Below the pieces are notes generated by a model. It had not been told where the DNA came from, ran no database searches, and worked only from the letters and a program-made list of their open reading frames with translations. A stretch of 64,000 bases of DNA, from assembly GCF_963422355.1 (NCBI RefSeq), contig NC_085093.1:2850003-2914002 (forward strand), written 5' to 3'. Of the stretch, positions 10,888 through 22,639 are shown in pieces. Numbering within the stretch: position 1 is the stretch's first letter; each line of letters starts with the position of its first letter. The position numbers were made by a program, and so were the translations under genes. This DNA is from Corticium candelabrum. Lineage: Eukaryota > Porifera > Homoscleromorpha > Homosclerophorida > Plakinidae.

Positions 10888-11048
10888 TGTAGTAATGTGA
10901 GAACTTAGAAAATTTAGAAGGAAGAGATGTAGTAGTTTAGGGTTGTGTCGGGAAGGCGTCTTGGGGGCGCCTGCGCAGTGCGAGAAACTAAGTTTGTTTG
11001 GCGGACTTCGTTGTGTTGTTGACTTAGAGTGCTAATACACTAGTCTAG
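8835..11048 (+). mobile_element. Ty3/gypsy element 1, 5'-truncated
   Basis: Begins abruptly inside the reverse transcriptase connection region at the MIC10-A1 junction and runs through RNase H and integrase to a 3' non-coding tail. After the stop at 10,887 there is a purine-rich stretch and then TGTGTCGGGAAGGCG, which could be a short 3' LTR ending near 11,048. No 5' LTR, gag or protease is present. Immediately right of it, sequence matching the MIC10 3' flank starts again. Confidence 0.75.
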
Positions 11049-11136
11049 ATACCAGAGCAAACTACGTTTCTTTGTAGTTGATTGTTTGGTGTGTAGATCA
11101 ATGAAAACTACATTGATTGTTTTCTGCCTGTTTTGT

Positions 11137-11261
11137 TGACCCAGACCCTTTTCTCTCATCACCAGACACGCCTCTTACCCCCACTATCTCCTGTTTCGAC
11201 TCTTTCAATGACGACTCGCTCGTTTGTTCTCTTGAAATCGTGTTGGCAATTTGAGAATGCC
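11137..11261 (-). pseudogene. MIC10-like gene copy A2, C-terminal part only
   Basis: Matches the C-terminal part of MIC10-B (MAFSNCQHDFKRTNERVV and the acidic tail). It stops exactly at the codon region AGMAFS, where unrelated sequence begins at 11,262. The missing N-terminal half is found 11.8 kb away at 23,021-23,165 (A3), with only about 37 bp of MIC10 lost between them. A2 and A3 are therefore one MIC10 copy split by a large insertion. Confidence 0.75.
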
Positions 11262-11705
11262 ATGAGATCTCACGAACAAAGAAGAGACGTCTGCAGTGTT
11301 TACGGTGATATCTTGGTGGACGGCATGAAACAACGACTCTTTGATTCTTCGGCAGACCGCTAGCTAGTCTAATCGCTCGACTAGCGAGACTACCGCTCGA
11401 CCAGTTGTCAAGGTGATGTCACCGCAAGCTTGAAAATATCAAAAGAACTGAAGCTGAAACTAAAACTAAGATGTGTGTGCAGAGTCTGATCCGATCATTA
11501 TTCTGGTATGCATAGTTTAGTCATTGTTCTGGCGTGCACTTAGCCGCCCACGAGGATTTCACACGCGCGCAATCAGTGCTAGTGCGCTTAGCATAACCAA
11601 TTCTTGCTAAGCCAATCAGAATTTACAACCGAGATTCGGGTTGTACAAGCTGATTGGCTAAGAAGGGCTATTTCCGAAATCATTTTAGTATCGACTTGGT
11701 CCAGA
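11262..11705. other. Unassigned sequence between MIC10-A2 and a gypsy fragment
   Basis: No convincing gene. It contains an imperfect hairpin at about 11,606-11,668 whose arms carry CTTGCTAAGCCAATCAG and its complement, each with a CCAAT-type motif. It may be an old LTR or promoter relic. Confidence 0.4.
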
Positions 11706-12012
11706 CTAGAGTTCGCGCGCTCTCTGGTCTGGAAGTTCGAGGCTACAGCGCTTTACGCGATCGTTGATAAAATTTGCCTTGCTTAGATACTGTAAAGGTT
11801 GATGGTCTGTCTGGACAGTGAAATCGCGACCATACAAGTAGCGTAGGTATTTTTTCACCGCCCAAACCACAGCCAAACATTCTCTTTCAATAGCCGAGTA
11901 TTTTCGCTTGGCTTCGGTGAGCTTCTTGCTTCCATATCCGACTGGGAACAATTTGCCGTCATGAACCTGGAATAAGACGGCTCCAACACCTACCTCTGAT
12001 GCACCGACACAC
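11706..12012 (-). pseudogene. Ty3/gypsy RNase H fragment (family 3)
   Basis: Minus-strand translation gives RNase H motifs: GASEVGVGAVL, YSAIERECLAVVWAVKKYL, TVQTDHQPLQYLSKA. It is closely related to the fragment at 59,014-59,282. It is cut at its 5' side by the left end of element E1 (12,013), and its 3' side degenerates near 11,710. Confidence 0.8.
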
Positions 12013-12093
12013 TAGACTCGAGCCAGTCTCTCCCCGCCTTCGTCATTCCCGGATAGTCAATCCTCGCCGTGGAGAGACTGGTTTCAGACCGCC
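12013..12093. repeat. E1 left terminal inverted repeat
   Basis: Starts TAGACTCGAGCCAG. It is nearly identical to the complement of 22,939-23,020 over its whole length, including the internal GGATAGTCAATCCTCGCC stretch. It can form a hairpin through CCAGTCTCTCC and GGAGAGACTGG. Confidence 0.85.
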
Positions 12094-12150
12094 TTCTTCC
12101 GGTGCAATTAACGTTGAAGAGGTCCTACCTTCTAACAGACAGGGTTACAT

Positions 12151-12172
12151 AAACGGATCCCGGGATCCGTTT
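12151..12172. repeat. Perfect 22-bp palindrome inside the E1 left end
   Basis: A perfect palindrome centred on CCCGGG, with AAACGGAT and ATCCGTTT flanks, 58 bp inside the left TIR. A protein-binding site is possible. No equivalent was found at the right end or in E2. Confidence 0.6.
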
Positions 12173-12556
12173 AGTGGTCGCTGCTTGTATCATAATATCG
12201 TGATTTGTTAGTAAGTGGTATCCAATTCTTCTACAGTGTGAATACGTATGCCGTGCCTGTTGCTAGGCCATACAGTGTCTAGTCTACTGCAAAACAACAC
12301 GTTTTCAAGGAAACGGGGCGTCAAAACATTCCGTTCTTTACTAGGTAGCTAACGACCACGTATGCTAGTTGTTAGTTCAGTCGAGCAGCCTAGAGGTCTC
12401 TCCACTTTAGTGTACAGTGTTCAGTCGGTGATCTTTCCCAGTGTAGGGTGCAATTGACCATGCAGACCAAAGAACAGTCCGTTGGTGTCACTACAGCTTT
12501 ACTTCACAAATGGTAATTATTATTCTAGACGCACTGATCGAATCCGTCACTAGGCA

Positions 12557-15319
12557 TTGAGATCTCAAACGTACAACTTACGCAGGTTTGAAAATCATTA
12601 TGAGATCGGCACGCAGTCTGAAGGTTCGTTGACAAACGACGTCCAGGCAGAAGTAAGTATACTATTGCAATCACACCAGAAGCCTCCGCTACTCGAAGCT
12701 GACGTCGGAAAGGTGGTCAGAGATGTCTTTGGGGGGGGGGGGGGAGAGTACAAAGAAAGAAGACAAAGCACCAAGGAAACAGTGTCTACAATATTTCGGC
12801 CTGAAAAGGAAGCGTGTGAACGAGGACACAGCACATGACTCTTCTAAGAGACCATGTTCTTCTGGCCTTCCTAGCACAAACATAAATGTAGTCGACCTCT
12901 TGGAGAAAATACGGCAGCAAACGAACGAGCTGGAAAGTGAGAGGCAACAGCGACTGAACCTGGAAAGACAACTTCGTGAATTAGCTCAACAAAACGAAAT
13001 GCAGTTTACAGACCATCAGATACACGTGCAAAATATTATCAAAAACACACAAGACGAGCAAAGTTTGCTAAAACAACAGTTACATGAAGCTAGACTACAG
13101 TCTGAGAAGGAGATCTTGGATTTACAGAGTCAGTTGCATCTGAGCTGCCTTCAAGTGTTATCACTACGGAAAGATCTAGATGAGGGCAACCTTGTAGCTC
13201 AGATGAATCAGCAAGAACTATGTCAATTACAAAGGCATCTTGAACAAGCACAATCTGTGAATTGGGATAGAGTGCGGGATACGCTAGATGCTGAACTTGT
13301 GACACTTCGACAGACTAAAGGAATATTGTCAACTGGTCCGCTCAATCCATCAGACCGAAGATCAGTTCACCAATTTAAATTTGAAACAGTAAAAGACCTA
13401 CTCATGGAGACAGCTCCTCACCTAACGACACTGTTATTTTCTATTGGTCAATATATCACATATCCAGAACACACTACTTCCCATCTATGACAGTCAAAGA
13501 CGTTCATAGCCTTTCTGCTCTTTGTGTTTTGGCAAAGAAGGACAGCCCTCATGTAAATGGATTTCAAACTCTTGTGGGACTCATGTTGCTTGCTCGAGGA
13601 ACTAGCAAGCAGGTCATTACAGGCTTGAATCACATAGGTGTGTCATTGTCACATTATGAAATTCTGCGTTTGGTAGAACAAACAGCTGATGCAATTGCGT
13701 CAAGCAATGCCATCCAACATGAAACATGGATAGTTGCCTACGACAACATAAATTTTTACAAACACGTACTGCATGAGAGACAGGGCAGGCACCATGAATC
13801 TTGGAACTTCACAAGTCGTCTGGCAACTAAAGTGATGAATCTCCCTTCTGAGGAATTATCGAGTACAGCTGGTATACCACAATGTCGTAGATCATCTCTA
13901 AACCACCAAGACCTACTGCCGACTGATGAAGACGATGAGTACTTTATTCATGCAGCTAGACGTTATGTGAAAAACTTGCTTGTCCATTACTTCAGAAGTT
14001 GCAATGGCCTCCTCAAAAGCAGCAATTCTAGACATGGACAGAAGACCAACAAATCAGTTCTTTATCCCATGCCTCTCATGGACATCGACAGCAGCTACAT
14101 TGACAACAATGTTACAATTTTGGATGACTCTCAAAGAAGACTCAACATTGATGGCATGACTCACCAGTGTGTTGTAGGAGATCAGGCGACATGTTCCACC
14201 ATAAGAGAAGCTAAGCGCAGAAGAGTGGCAGAGTTTAATCCTAGAGACAAATTGACTTGGGCAAAAGAAAACCTTGGTGACTTTCATTTTCAATGGGAGT
14301 GTCTCAAGGTCATCTTTCTGCTTTTTTTGGGATCCTGAGATCAGCCAGGGTCACTTGCTCACCTTAGAGACACTGTAAAGAGGAGAACTGTTACAAGTAA
14401 TGCCAAGGTATTCCAACAAGGAGATGAATTTGTACAGAATGCACTTGATGCCCACTTGATTGCATCTCTTCTCGACTTCTTGAAGCTTGATGATGAGTGC
14501 CATACACTACCACCAGATGAACTTCCACTCACTGAAACAAGGATTAACCAATTAGTAAACCAGTTTGTTGATACAGTCATTGCTGTTCCTACAGATGAAC
14601 AACAGCCAGAAGCAGATCATGTCTATAATTTCCACCGCTCATTTGTACATGCTGCACTCTTCTACCATGACCTAAGAGATGTCATCAAGTATGAGGATGG
14701 ACCAGGAATAATTCGGCAATGGCGAATGTGGCTCCTGTTCTTTCTTGCAGCAGACGACGAAACTACAGTGTTGAAGCAGCAAACTTACTAGCAAACCTGA
14801 AAGCTGATTTTTCAAAATGGATGGCACATATTGCAACCTACAATCGTACTATCAATTCCACGGGAATACCAGGCCATGGGAAACCGATTGATCAGGCAGT
14901 TGAACATCATAATCTCATTATAAAAAAGCACTGAGATTCTCAGGCAGCAACATAACTGAGCACCACCTGAAAGTGGTGAGTCTGTCAGCTCAGATGTTAC
15001 AGGACTGTGCAGAACTCTATGACGAACAAGTCCAATCTCCTTTTCGTTCGAAGCGACATACGAGAACTGAAGTACTGCAGGACATAAAACAGATGGTTTT
15101 AACTCTACGAGAAAACAGAGTAACTTGCAAGATACCTTCACGAAAGCTCAAAACAACAAAGACTTCAACATTCCAATTAGCCTGGGATATGCAAAAGCTT
15201 TGTCGCAGCAATGGCTGAGGAAGTTTTTACAAAGGTCTGAAATGGATTTGGACAATGATCCCAACCTGCAAGAACTGCATGCTGAGATTGAGGCATCAGA
15301 TGAACTTCCTTTCCCCTAA
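12557..15319 (+). pseudogene. E1 putative transposase (DUF6589-like), broken
   Basis: An N-terminal coiled coil (about 12,900-13,280, rich in Gln, Glu and Leu heptads) precedes a core that shares five ordered motifs with the E2 gene: LNHIGVSLSH (about 13,625), VAYDNINF (13,733), VVGDQATCSTIREAKRRR (14,171), GDFHFQWE (14,277), and PIDQAVEHHN (14,886). I take these as the DUF6589-like family, with DN, GDQ and VEH as candidate catalytic acids; the family name is from memory. Defects: a frame change at a run of 14 G (12,731), another near 13,470, an in-frame TGA at 14,336, and frame changes near 14,750 and 14,930. A possible first coding exon with an ATG lies at about 12,460. Introns may explain some breaks, not all. 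Confidence 0.7.
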
Positions 15320-15884
15320 CAGACTATTTAGTCTACCATTATATGACATATATGCACACCTCTGGCTGAAGGTGTCATTTAGTCGTTCACTAGTTGTAAA
15401 TAAACAATGTATCTGTAACTGTCAGTTTGAAGAACACATCAATTTTGCTGAATTGTATTCTGTGTGATACTGTAATATACCTGGACACCTCACTTGCCAA
15501 AATTGTTTTAGACCAAAAATTCTTATGAATAAACACAATGATGGGATATTAGTCACATGTAAAGCAGCACAAAGTCATCAGGAAATGCCTTTACAAAAAC
15601 AATCACTAACCCTATGAGTAAAGGCTATCAAGCTGTCACCAAACATAGTGGATAAAATATTTTCTGCATAAACCTGAACTTGAACTTGACCAAGAACACG
15701 AAATGCAGGAAAATCATGAAGTGGCTGAAATACTACATGATCTTCAGCTATAATAATCAGTAACAGGATCTCAGTCTGACAGACATGTACAAACCTAGCC
15801 AGAATTTAGCTGACACAGCTGTGCACCATGTTAGTAGATGTAGTCATCACTGATGAAATACACATATTCATTATAAAGCAAAAG

Positions 15885-15921
<37 letters not shown>

Positions 15922-16379
15922 GACACACACACACACACACACGCACGCACGCACGCACGCACGCACGCGCGCGGCGTCTTTCTACACATATGTCCCCAAG
16001 TTACGTGTGTCTGCCAGAGCATTCAACCAAACACACTACAACAGAATCACACCCACACATCAAGCTAATGGTAGCAACTCTCAGAGAACACCAGGTAACT
16101 TGCAAACACCAGGACGAAAGCTACCATCAAACAGCACATTCGATCGATCAGTACACCTATGACTCTGGGATACCACAAAGCACTTACTAAACAGTGAATA
16201 AGAAAGTTTTTACAGAAACATGACCTTGAGCTGCATACAGAATACAACCCACTAGAGTTACATAAAGAAATAGAGACGTCAGATGACATTCAATTTTAAT
16301 ACTAAGCCAGTTCAAGTCTAATTGCCACTTACTATACCCACCTAATCTCATTTGTGTAGGATATGAGTTGATATTAAAA
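15320..16379. other. Intergenic space between the convergent E1 genes
   Basis: Holds the 3' ends of both E1 genes and a (CA)n tract (about 15,886-15,972, ending in GCAC and GCGC units). A stretch at 16,070-16,310 resembles the end of the transposase gene (LREHQVTCKH recalls LRENRVTCKI near 15,110), so the 3' part of that gene appears partly duplicated. No separate gene seen. Confidence 0.5.
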
Positions 16380-18253
16380 TTACAGAAATCTGCTATAAGC
16401 ATAAGAAAAAGAAATAACAATCTGACTACTCGTCTGCAAAAGTGAACTTAAGTTAGAAATATCATTTAAGATGTCTTGCAGAACACTGACGAACTGGTCT
16501 ACTGTTGCTATTAACTTCAGTTGAAAGAAGAGACGAACTGGTCTACTGTTGCTATTAACTTCAGTTGAAAGAAGACTGCAGGTAGTACTAGGAATGTGCA
16601 ACTCAATTATTTTGAAAATCCTTAAACTGAATTCCTTTGTTACACCCAACAACTCCACGTCTCTTTCTGTACAAATTTTTCTGGCATTTTTCACGATATA
16701 GTTGATTGAAGCATACGGTAGCACAGCTTCTAAGCTTCTCATCCTAAACCAACCCAGAACCCTTAATTGATTGCTTAAATTGAACAAGAGCTCTCCTCAG
16801 TGACTCTTTCTGTGCAGCAAGCACTCGCCTTGTTCTAACTGGCACAGAAACAACAGAAAGAGAAGATGAAGGTGTCATCTCTGCATAGAAAATTCTGGGG
16901 CGAGTAGTACCATTACACACTGAACAGCACAGATCACGTGTTTCAATGATTTCATCTGACTCCAGTATGTTTCTTATTATAGTGTATCTGAGACATAGAT
17001 TCCCAGCTACCAGCTTCTGTAATCCTCTGTCACATTCTTTCATATCAGCGTCCCTAACAATAAGCCGTACAAGACAAGAGTTTGACAGGTCTCTTCCTCC
17101 GCAGCCAGACAGCTGCACAAACTCTGACCCTGTTTTGGGAAGACCAAATATTATAACTTCCCTTATATCAGGAATATCAATGCCTAAGCCAAATGCACTG
17201 GTGGCAACCATTACTCTTTGCAAACCACACTTGAACAACTCATAATGTCTGTTACGACCACCTGTACTCATCGTAGCATGGTACTGACCAACAGCATGTT
17301 GTGTCACCGAATTTCAGCTTCGCACCAAATGACTATAGACATTGTACAGAGTGTCCTTAGACATGCAAAATATCAGAACTTTAGGAACAGTTTCAAGAGA
17401 TGAGGTCGATGATAGATTAGAACACAACAAGTAGAAGACAGAACTGAGAGACTTGTTAGAGTCAATGACGTAGAAAAGATTTGAACGATTCAATGATCCA
17501 GATATCACAAGACATTCACTCACGCACAAACAAGAAGTGACGACTGAGACAACAGACAATGGAGCTGTTGCAGATAGTGCCATAATAGGAACAGACAAGA
17601 CACAACGAAGGTAAGACAATTCCTTAAACGCTGATATGAAAGTGGACCCCATTCCTCTACCAGATGAGCCTCGTCAACAGCAAAGAAAGAAATAGATTTC
17701 TGCAAAGTTCCAGCCAATGCTGCTCTCCAGAATGGTGCAGTAATGGCATCAGGCGACATGTAAACTATAGAAATACATGCTGTAATAGTGTGATGAACAC
17801 ACCAGAGTAGACTATCTCACCCAGCTTGTACTTTTTAGCAAGTATGTCTGAAACTAGTTGCTCATCCTTCAAACGAGTAACTCTAGTCACTCTGATACCT
17901 TTAGCAACTAAACTTGCAACCTTTCAATCAACAAACGTCCAGGAAGTGAAGAAAAGTGAGAAAACCAATTCTTACAAGCGTATATTTCTGTTGCTGCCTA
18001 CCTGATCTTCCATAAGAGATATCAGAGGGCTTATTACAATCGATGTACCAGGAAAAATAAGAGCAGGAAGAAGATAACACAGGGATTTTCCTCCTGACGT
18101 CTTCATGCGAACAAAGGCATCTCTACCAGCCAAGATTTCTCTAGCAGCCTCAGCTTGACCGACTCGAAATGAATCAAAGCCAAAAACTTCTCGTAAGATG
18201 CTCTCCAAACGATGGGAAGCTAAAGCGCTCTCAGACATCGATACACACTGCAT
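16380..18253 (-). pseudogene. E1 RecQ-like SF2 DNA helicase, decayed
   Basis: RecQ motifs in order from 18,253 downward: a Q-like segment FGFDSFRVGQAEA, motif I KTSGGKSLCYLLP (A site), Ia VISPLISLMEDQ, motif II FFAVDEAHLVEEWG (about 17,670), III MALSATAP (about 17,580), V ATSAFGLGIDIPDI (about 17,190), and VI FVQLSGCGGRD, in which the usual GRAGRDG is altered. A zinc-binding CCSVC follows. RecQ helicases unwind DNA 3' to 5'. The call is firm, but frames change at about 17,310 and 17,650, and the piece around 17,760-17,970 may be an intron. The C-terminal tail (to 16,380) has no recognised domain. It lies tail-to-tail with the E1 transposase and inside the same TIRs. Confidence 0.8.
16488..16575. 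repeat. 44-bp tandem duplication (two copies)
   Basis: Two identical copies of a 44-bp unit beginning GACGAACTGGTCTACTG, inside the C-terminal coding tail of the E1 helicase. It shifts the frame there because 44 is not a multiple of three. Confidence 0.9.
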
Positions 18254-18460
18254 GATAGGACTTTGAAAAATACGCCAAAACAGACTGGATTCTGCGCAAG
18301 TCCTAGGACACTAATAGCTAAACCCATACAGGAACCGCAAGAACCCTGCCTATAGTTAGAGACGTCTAGATTATTTCTATAAACTTCCTACATGTACAAG
18401 CTGTCAGAGCTACGAAACATACCTGCTCTTTCACGATTTCTCAACGACTGAGGCATCCGG

Positions 18461-18655
18461 TGTAGTAGGAAATCCGTCTCGGGGAAATCTGTCTCGGCCG
18501 AGACACATTTCCTTAGGATATCTGTCTCGGCTAGTCAGATTTGCTAGGAAATCTGTCACTACGCTGGGAAATTAGTCTTGGCCGAGACACATTTCCTTAG
18601 GATATCTGTCTCGGCCGAGGCGCTAGGAAATCTGTCACCACGCAGGAAATATGTC
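18461..18655. repeat. Left subterminal motif array of Ginger1
   Basis: At least seven copies of GGAAATCTGTC-like motifs, alternating orientation with TCTCGGCCGAGACA palindromes. The right end (22,640-22,826) has a matching array. These are likely transposase-binding sites. Confidence 0.75.
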
Positions 18656-18714
18656 ATTGTGTGTCTCACCCACACGCATGTGCAATTGTTTGATATTCTG
18701 AATGACGGGAAGCG

Positions 18715-20803
18715 CCATGGAAGAGCAAATGTACGAGCGGGTCGTTTTCTACCTTGAAAACGGTTCATATCCAACAGGTAGGCTGACGAAGAACAGCTGT
18801 CACACCGTCTCTACGTCCGTGCGATTGCCGATCCTCCTAACGATGTTGGTGATCTAGGTCTCTCGGAAAGCGAGAAGAGTGGTGTCCGTAAGAAATCCAA
18901 ACTGTTCCAGCTAGAGGAAGGGATTCTCTACTTCCAAGACAAGAAACAATCGACACGCAGACAAGTTATCAGAGACGATACGACAAAAAGACAGGTGAAC
19001 TCTCTAATTTCTCGGAGTTACGGGTTTCACCTCTAGTTAGCCATGCATGCCCTAAACTGGGGTGTAGCAATCATTTTTAATTGTTCGGGCCTAACGCGCG
19101 CTAAAGGAGGTGACCGCGGCACGTGACAAAGCATGACTAGCGTGCGCTACCATCCAGCTAATGAAAAACAGTGTCCCCACCAATTAATCTAATTGACCTA
19201 ACTGTACGTCCCCAAAGTTATGTTTTGACTTTGCCACAAACTGGTCATGAAAAACTATAATATGATCCACATTATCGTATATTTTAATATTGGCCTGTAA
19301 TAAAGACTCCATATACTCCAAATAAATAAAAGTAAATAATATATTTAATTGTCTATACCTAAACTGGAAGTTGCGGAAATCGTCTGTTGGTGTAAGTCAG
19401 TAATTTCAAAATTGGTCGCCCTCACCCTTTGGCAGTTTTGGTACGCCCCTGCTAGTAAACTGCAAGGGCAGATGACAAAATGTCGTCATGTTGACTTAAT
19501 AAAATGTTTACATTATGTCTTCTCTGTATATCCAGATTCTCCAAGGATGTCATGTCACTGGAGGTCATCATCTTGGCAGGGACAAAACGCTAGATCGAGT
19601 GACAAAGAAGTACTACTGGCTAGGAATAGTAGCTGATGTGAAACAACTAGTGAGAACAAGCATGCATAATTTTTTCAGAAGGTGCTTCAAAATACTGTCT
19701 CTGCACATTTCATTTCTCAGGTTCAACATTGTGATATATGTCAGAGAGTGAAAAGAAAGTTTGATCATCCATCAGAACCGTTACATCCATTACCTGTACC
19801 ATCTAAGGTCTGGTCGCAAATTGGCGTTGACTTGGTTGGACCATTGCAAGTCACTAGTAGTGGCAATCAGTATATTGTTGTGGCTGTCGATTACTTCAGC
19901 AAATGGCCTGAAGCCAAAGCAATTCCATCGAAAGAAGCAATTCACGTTGCTGATTTCCTTAACTCACTCTTTCTACGACATGGATTTCCAGAGGTGTTGA
20001 TATCCGATCAAGGTCGCGAGTTTTGCAATGCTATCTGCAATGAACTTTTGACAAAGACAGGAGTCAAACACAGAATTACGTCTGCCTACCACCCTCAAAC
20101 AAACGGACTGACTGAGCGTTTCAATCAGACACTGAAAAATGGAATCTGCCAGATGACAAACTGCACAGATGAAGACTGGGATTCAACAATTGAGGCTATT
20201 CTATTTTCCTATCGCACTGCTGTTCATGCTTCGACCAAATTCACACCATTCTTTCTTTTTAATAATCGAGATCCTCGTATGCCTCTAGATGTGCAACTGC
20301 ATGCACACCACGTCTCAGATTCAACTGCGGAAACCACGATGCATTGCCTGACTGATGAAGAGATGCAACATGATGTAGAACTGCTAGTCAATCTGAAACA
20401 CCAGTATACAGCAGCTGCAAAACGAAATATTGTCAAAGCCCAGGAACGCCAGAAAGCTTACTATGACAAGCGCCATAATACATATTCTTTATCTCTCGAT
20501 CTCAATGACCAAGTTCTTTTAAAAAATAGTTAACATGACAGCCGTAAGGGTGGAAAGCTGGACGTGAAGTGGACTGGTCCATACTGGGTGTCAGAACGTC
20601 TTCCGAAAGGCTGTTTCAAGCTGAAAAATGGAAATGGTGCTGTTCTGAAGCAAATCTTTCATGCAAGTCGTCTCAAACCGTATTATCCACCGCAGAGCTA
20701 CGAGCCATGTGGTACTGGCACTTCAGACGAGTGCAAAGATACCGTATGCAGCGATTTGAACATGATTGTTTTGCATACACATGGCATAAGTTCTGTTTAT
20801 TAG
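18715..20803 (+). pseudogene. Ginger1 transposase, integrase part
   Basis: Exon 1 (18,715-18,994) has the N-terminal MYERVVFYLENGSYPTG (the YP motif) with one frame break near 18,778. A CAG/GTGAAC donor leads to an exon at 19,536-19,649 (GCHVTGGHHLGRDKTLDRVT, the HH of the zinc finger). A 71-bp intron follows (19,650-19,720, GTGAGA to CTCAG), then CDICQRVKRKF and the DDE core: GVDLVGPLQ (D), ISDQGREFCN (D), QTNGLTERFN (E). A GPY/F motif (KWTGPYWVSERL) lies at 20,565. An in-frame TAA at 20,531 separates the core from the GPY/F module. It would act as a cut-and-paste transposase; this copy is interrupted. Confidence 0.88.
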
Positions 20804-22349
20804 ATCAATGAAGATGAAAATGCTGCAGAAGCCATTGAATGGCACGCGGATGACTTACCTCTTCTATCCCCTGCGTCTGCATGTGTACGTGTGGATGCTT
20901 CAGTTGCATTCCAACTTGATGCGCAACCTTCAAGGACACATCAAAATGAAGGACAGGTAGAGGTCTTCTACAGTGACAGTCAATTAATCTAAAAATAATG
21001 AATGTCGTTAATATACCATTTTACACCAACTTCATATGCCTAATAGAGCACTATAGCTGTGTTTGGATATTTTCCACCTTCTGTGCCTTGCAGGGGTTAT
21101 TGGTGATGGATAACAGGACAGAAATAGAGGCCCGTTCATTACCATCTACAACTCAACCATCAGCTTCATCCAGGGAAATCTCAGATGAAACTGACAAGGG
21201 AGCTTCATCCAGGGAAATCTCAGATGAAACTGACAAGGGCACTGTTGGAAGCAGAAGTATCAAATGTGACAGACGTAAATTACGGTTGGAACCTAAGAAA
21301 AGAGTACGTTTCCAGCTTGCGGTTAGCTCATTGAAAAATATCTTCTATTCTGTAATCCTTCTCTATGATTTGATTTGCCTTATACAGACAAATGAAGATG
21401 ACAAAGAATGCAGTCAGACAGCGAATGAGGAGGAGAATAGCAGAGAAGAAGATGGAAAACGTAAGCGCAAGCTTGATTATAGGGGCCAAACTCAACCCCA
21501 AACAAAACGAAGACGTACTATAGTAAGTATCTCTTTGGGAAACCCTCTGAAAGGTTTAACTTACGTATTCCATGAATTGATTAGGAATCTAAGAAGAACA
21601 GTTTCACTATTTCAAGGCGAATGAGAGAAATTCTCATGCAAGGCCGCGAGCTTACGGATGAGCATATTTCTCTTGCTCACAACATACTAAAGAAACAGTT
21701 TCCACACATTGATGGCCTACAGTCACCGTTACTTGCACAGACGAATGGTTTTATCCCAGTCCAGCATGAGGGCATCCAGATACATCACGTCCCTGAGCGA
21801 AGCCATTGGGTAACTTCTAGTTGCTGTGGCCAACATATATCAGTTTATGACAGCAAAGAGGCCGGTTTTCAACTTAGTACTTCTCTCAGTCACCAGTTAG
21901 CCTTGATTTATAGGCTGGCGGTAGAAGATGATAGCGAAGACGATGATGATGGAAATGATCCCATCAACTTGTTTGTTCAAAAGCCCTATGTCCAACAGCA
22001 GAGGGGAGGTTCGGATTGCGGACTGTTTGCCATTGCATTTGCTGTGCATCTTGCTTTTGGAGACAATTTATCGACTCTGCAATTCGACCAGGCACTGATG
22101 AGACGGCACCTTCTCAAATGCTTTCAGCAGAAAGAAATGATGCCTTTTCCGCAGATGACAAAGACCACGGCTCATCGTCCCAAGAGACTTCGCGGTGTCA
22201 TGATTGAGCTTTGTCGTTGGTGCTTGATGCCCGAGACATTTGCTGCTACAGTGAAGTGCCAGAAATGCGATGATTGGTGTCATTTGAAATGTGCTAGACC
22301 GATATTGCCTACTAGGAGCAAAAAATGGACCTGTGGTAACTGCAAGTAA
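20804..22349 (+). pseudogene. Ginger1 transposase, C-terminal Ulp1 protease and PHD finger
   Basis: Continuation of the Ginger1 protein through exon-like segments (about 20,812-20,955, 21,095-21,520, 21,600-22,349). The last segment is a C48/Ulp1-like cysteine protease with RSHWVTSS (His), VYDSKEAG (Asp) and QQRGGSDCGLFAIAFA (Gln and Cys). A PHD-type C4HC3 finger follows (CRWC, CQKCDDWCHLKC, WTCGNC) and ends the protein at 22,349. Ulp1 proteases cleave SUMO-like modifiers, and PHD fingers read histone tails. Together they suggest targeting or protection of the transposase in chromatin (inference). Catalytic residues look intact even though the integrase half has a stop. Confidence 0.8.
21162..21239. 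repeat. 39-bp in-frame tandem duplication
   Basis: Two perfect copies of a unit encoding ASSREISDETDKG within the Ser/Glu-rich linker of the Ginger1 protein. The length is a multiple of three, so the frame is kept. Confidence 0.9.
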
Positions 22350-22639
22350 AAATTCTGCATGCATACACTAGCTGACACTATACACATGTATATAGTTCGT
22401 GTTTGCGTTCAACGTGCATTACTGTTTGCATTGTGTGTATGATGAGCCTAGAACTTTGTTTAAACTGTGCTGTACGTATACATACGTATAGTGGGAGGCT
22501 GCAGTACAAATGAGAAACCTGGAATGCTGTGTTATGTTCCCTAGAAACGTGGTTAAATATATCATGATTTAGGCCCATTAGTAAATTCCCTGCTGCATGG
22601 AGGCATTTTCAATACCGAAACACCGGCCGTTCTGGGTTT

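Noticed and set aside
19536-20533. Gypsy retrotransposon integrase
   Set aside because: No RT, RNase H, gag or LTR. CCGG duplications, TGTAG inverted ends and a Ulp1 domain indicate Ginger1.
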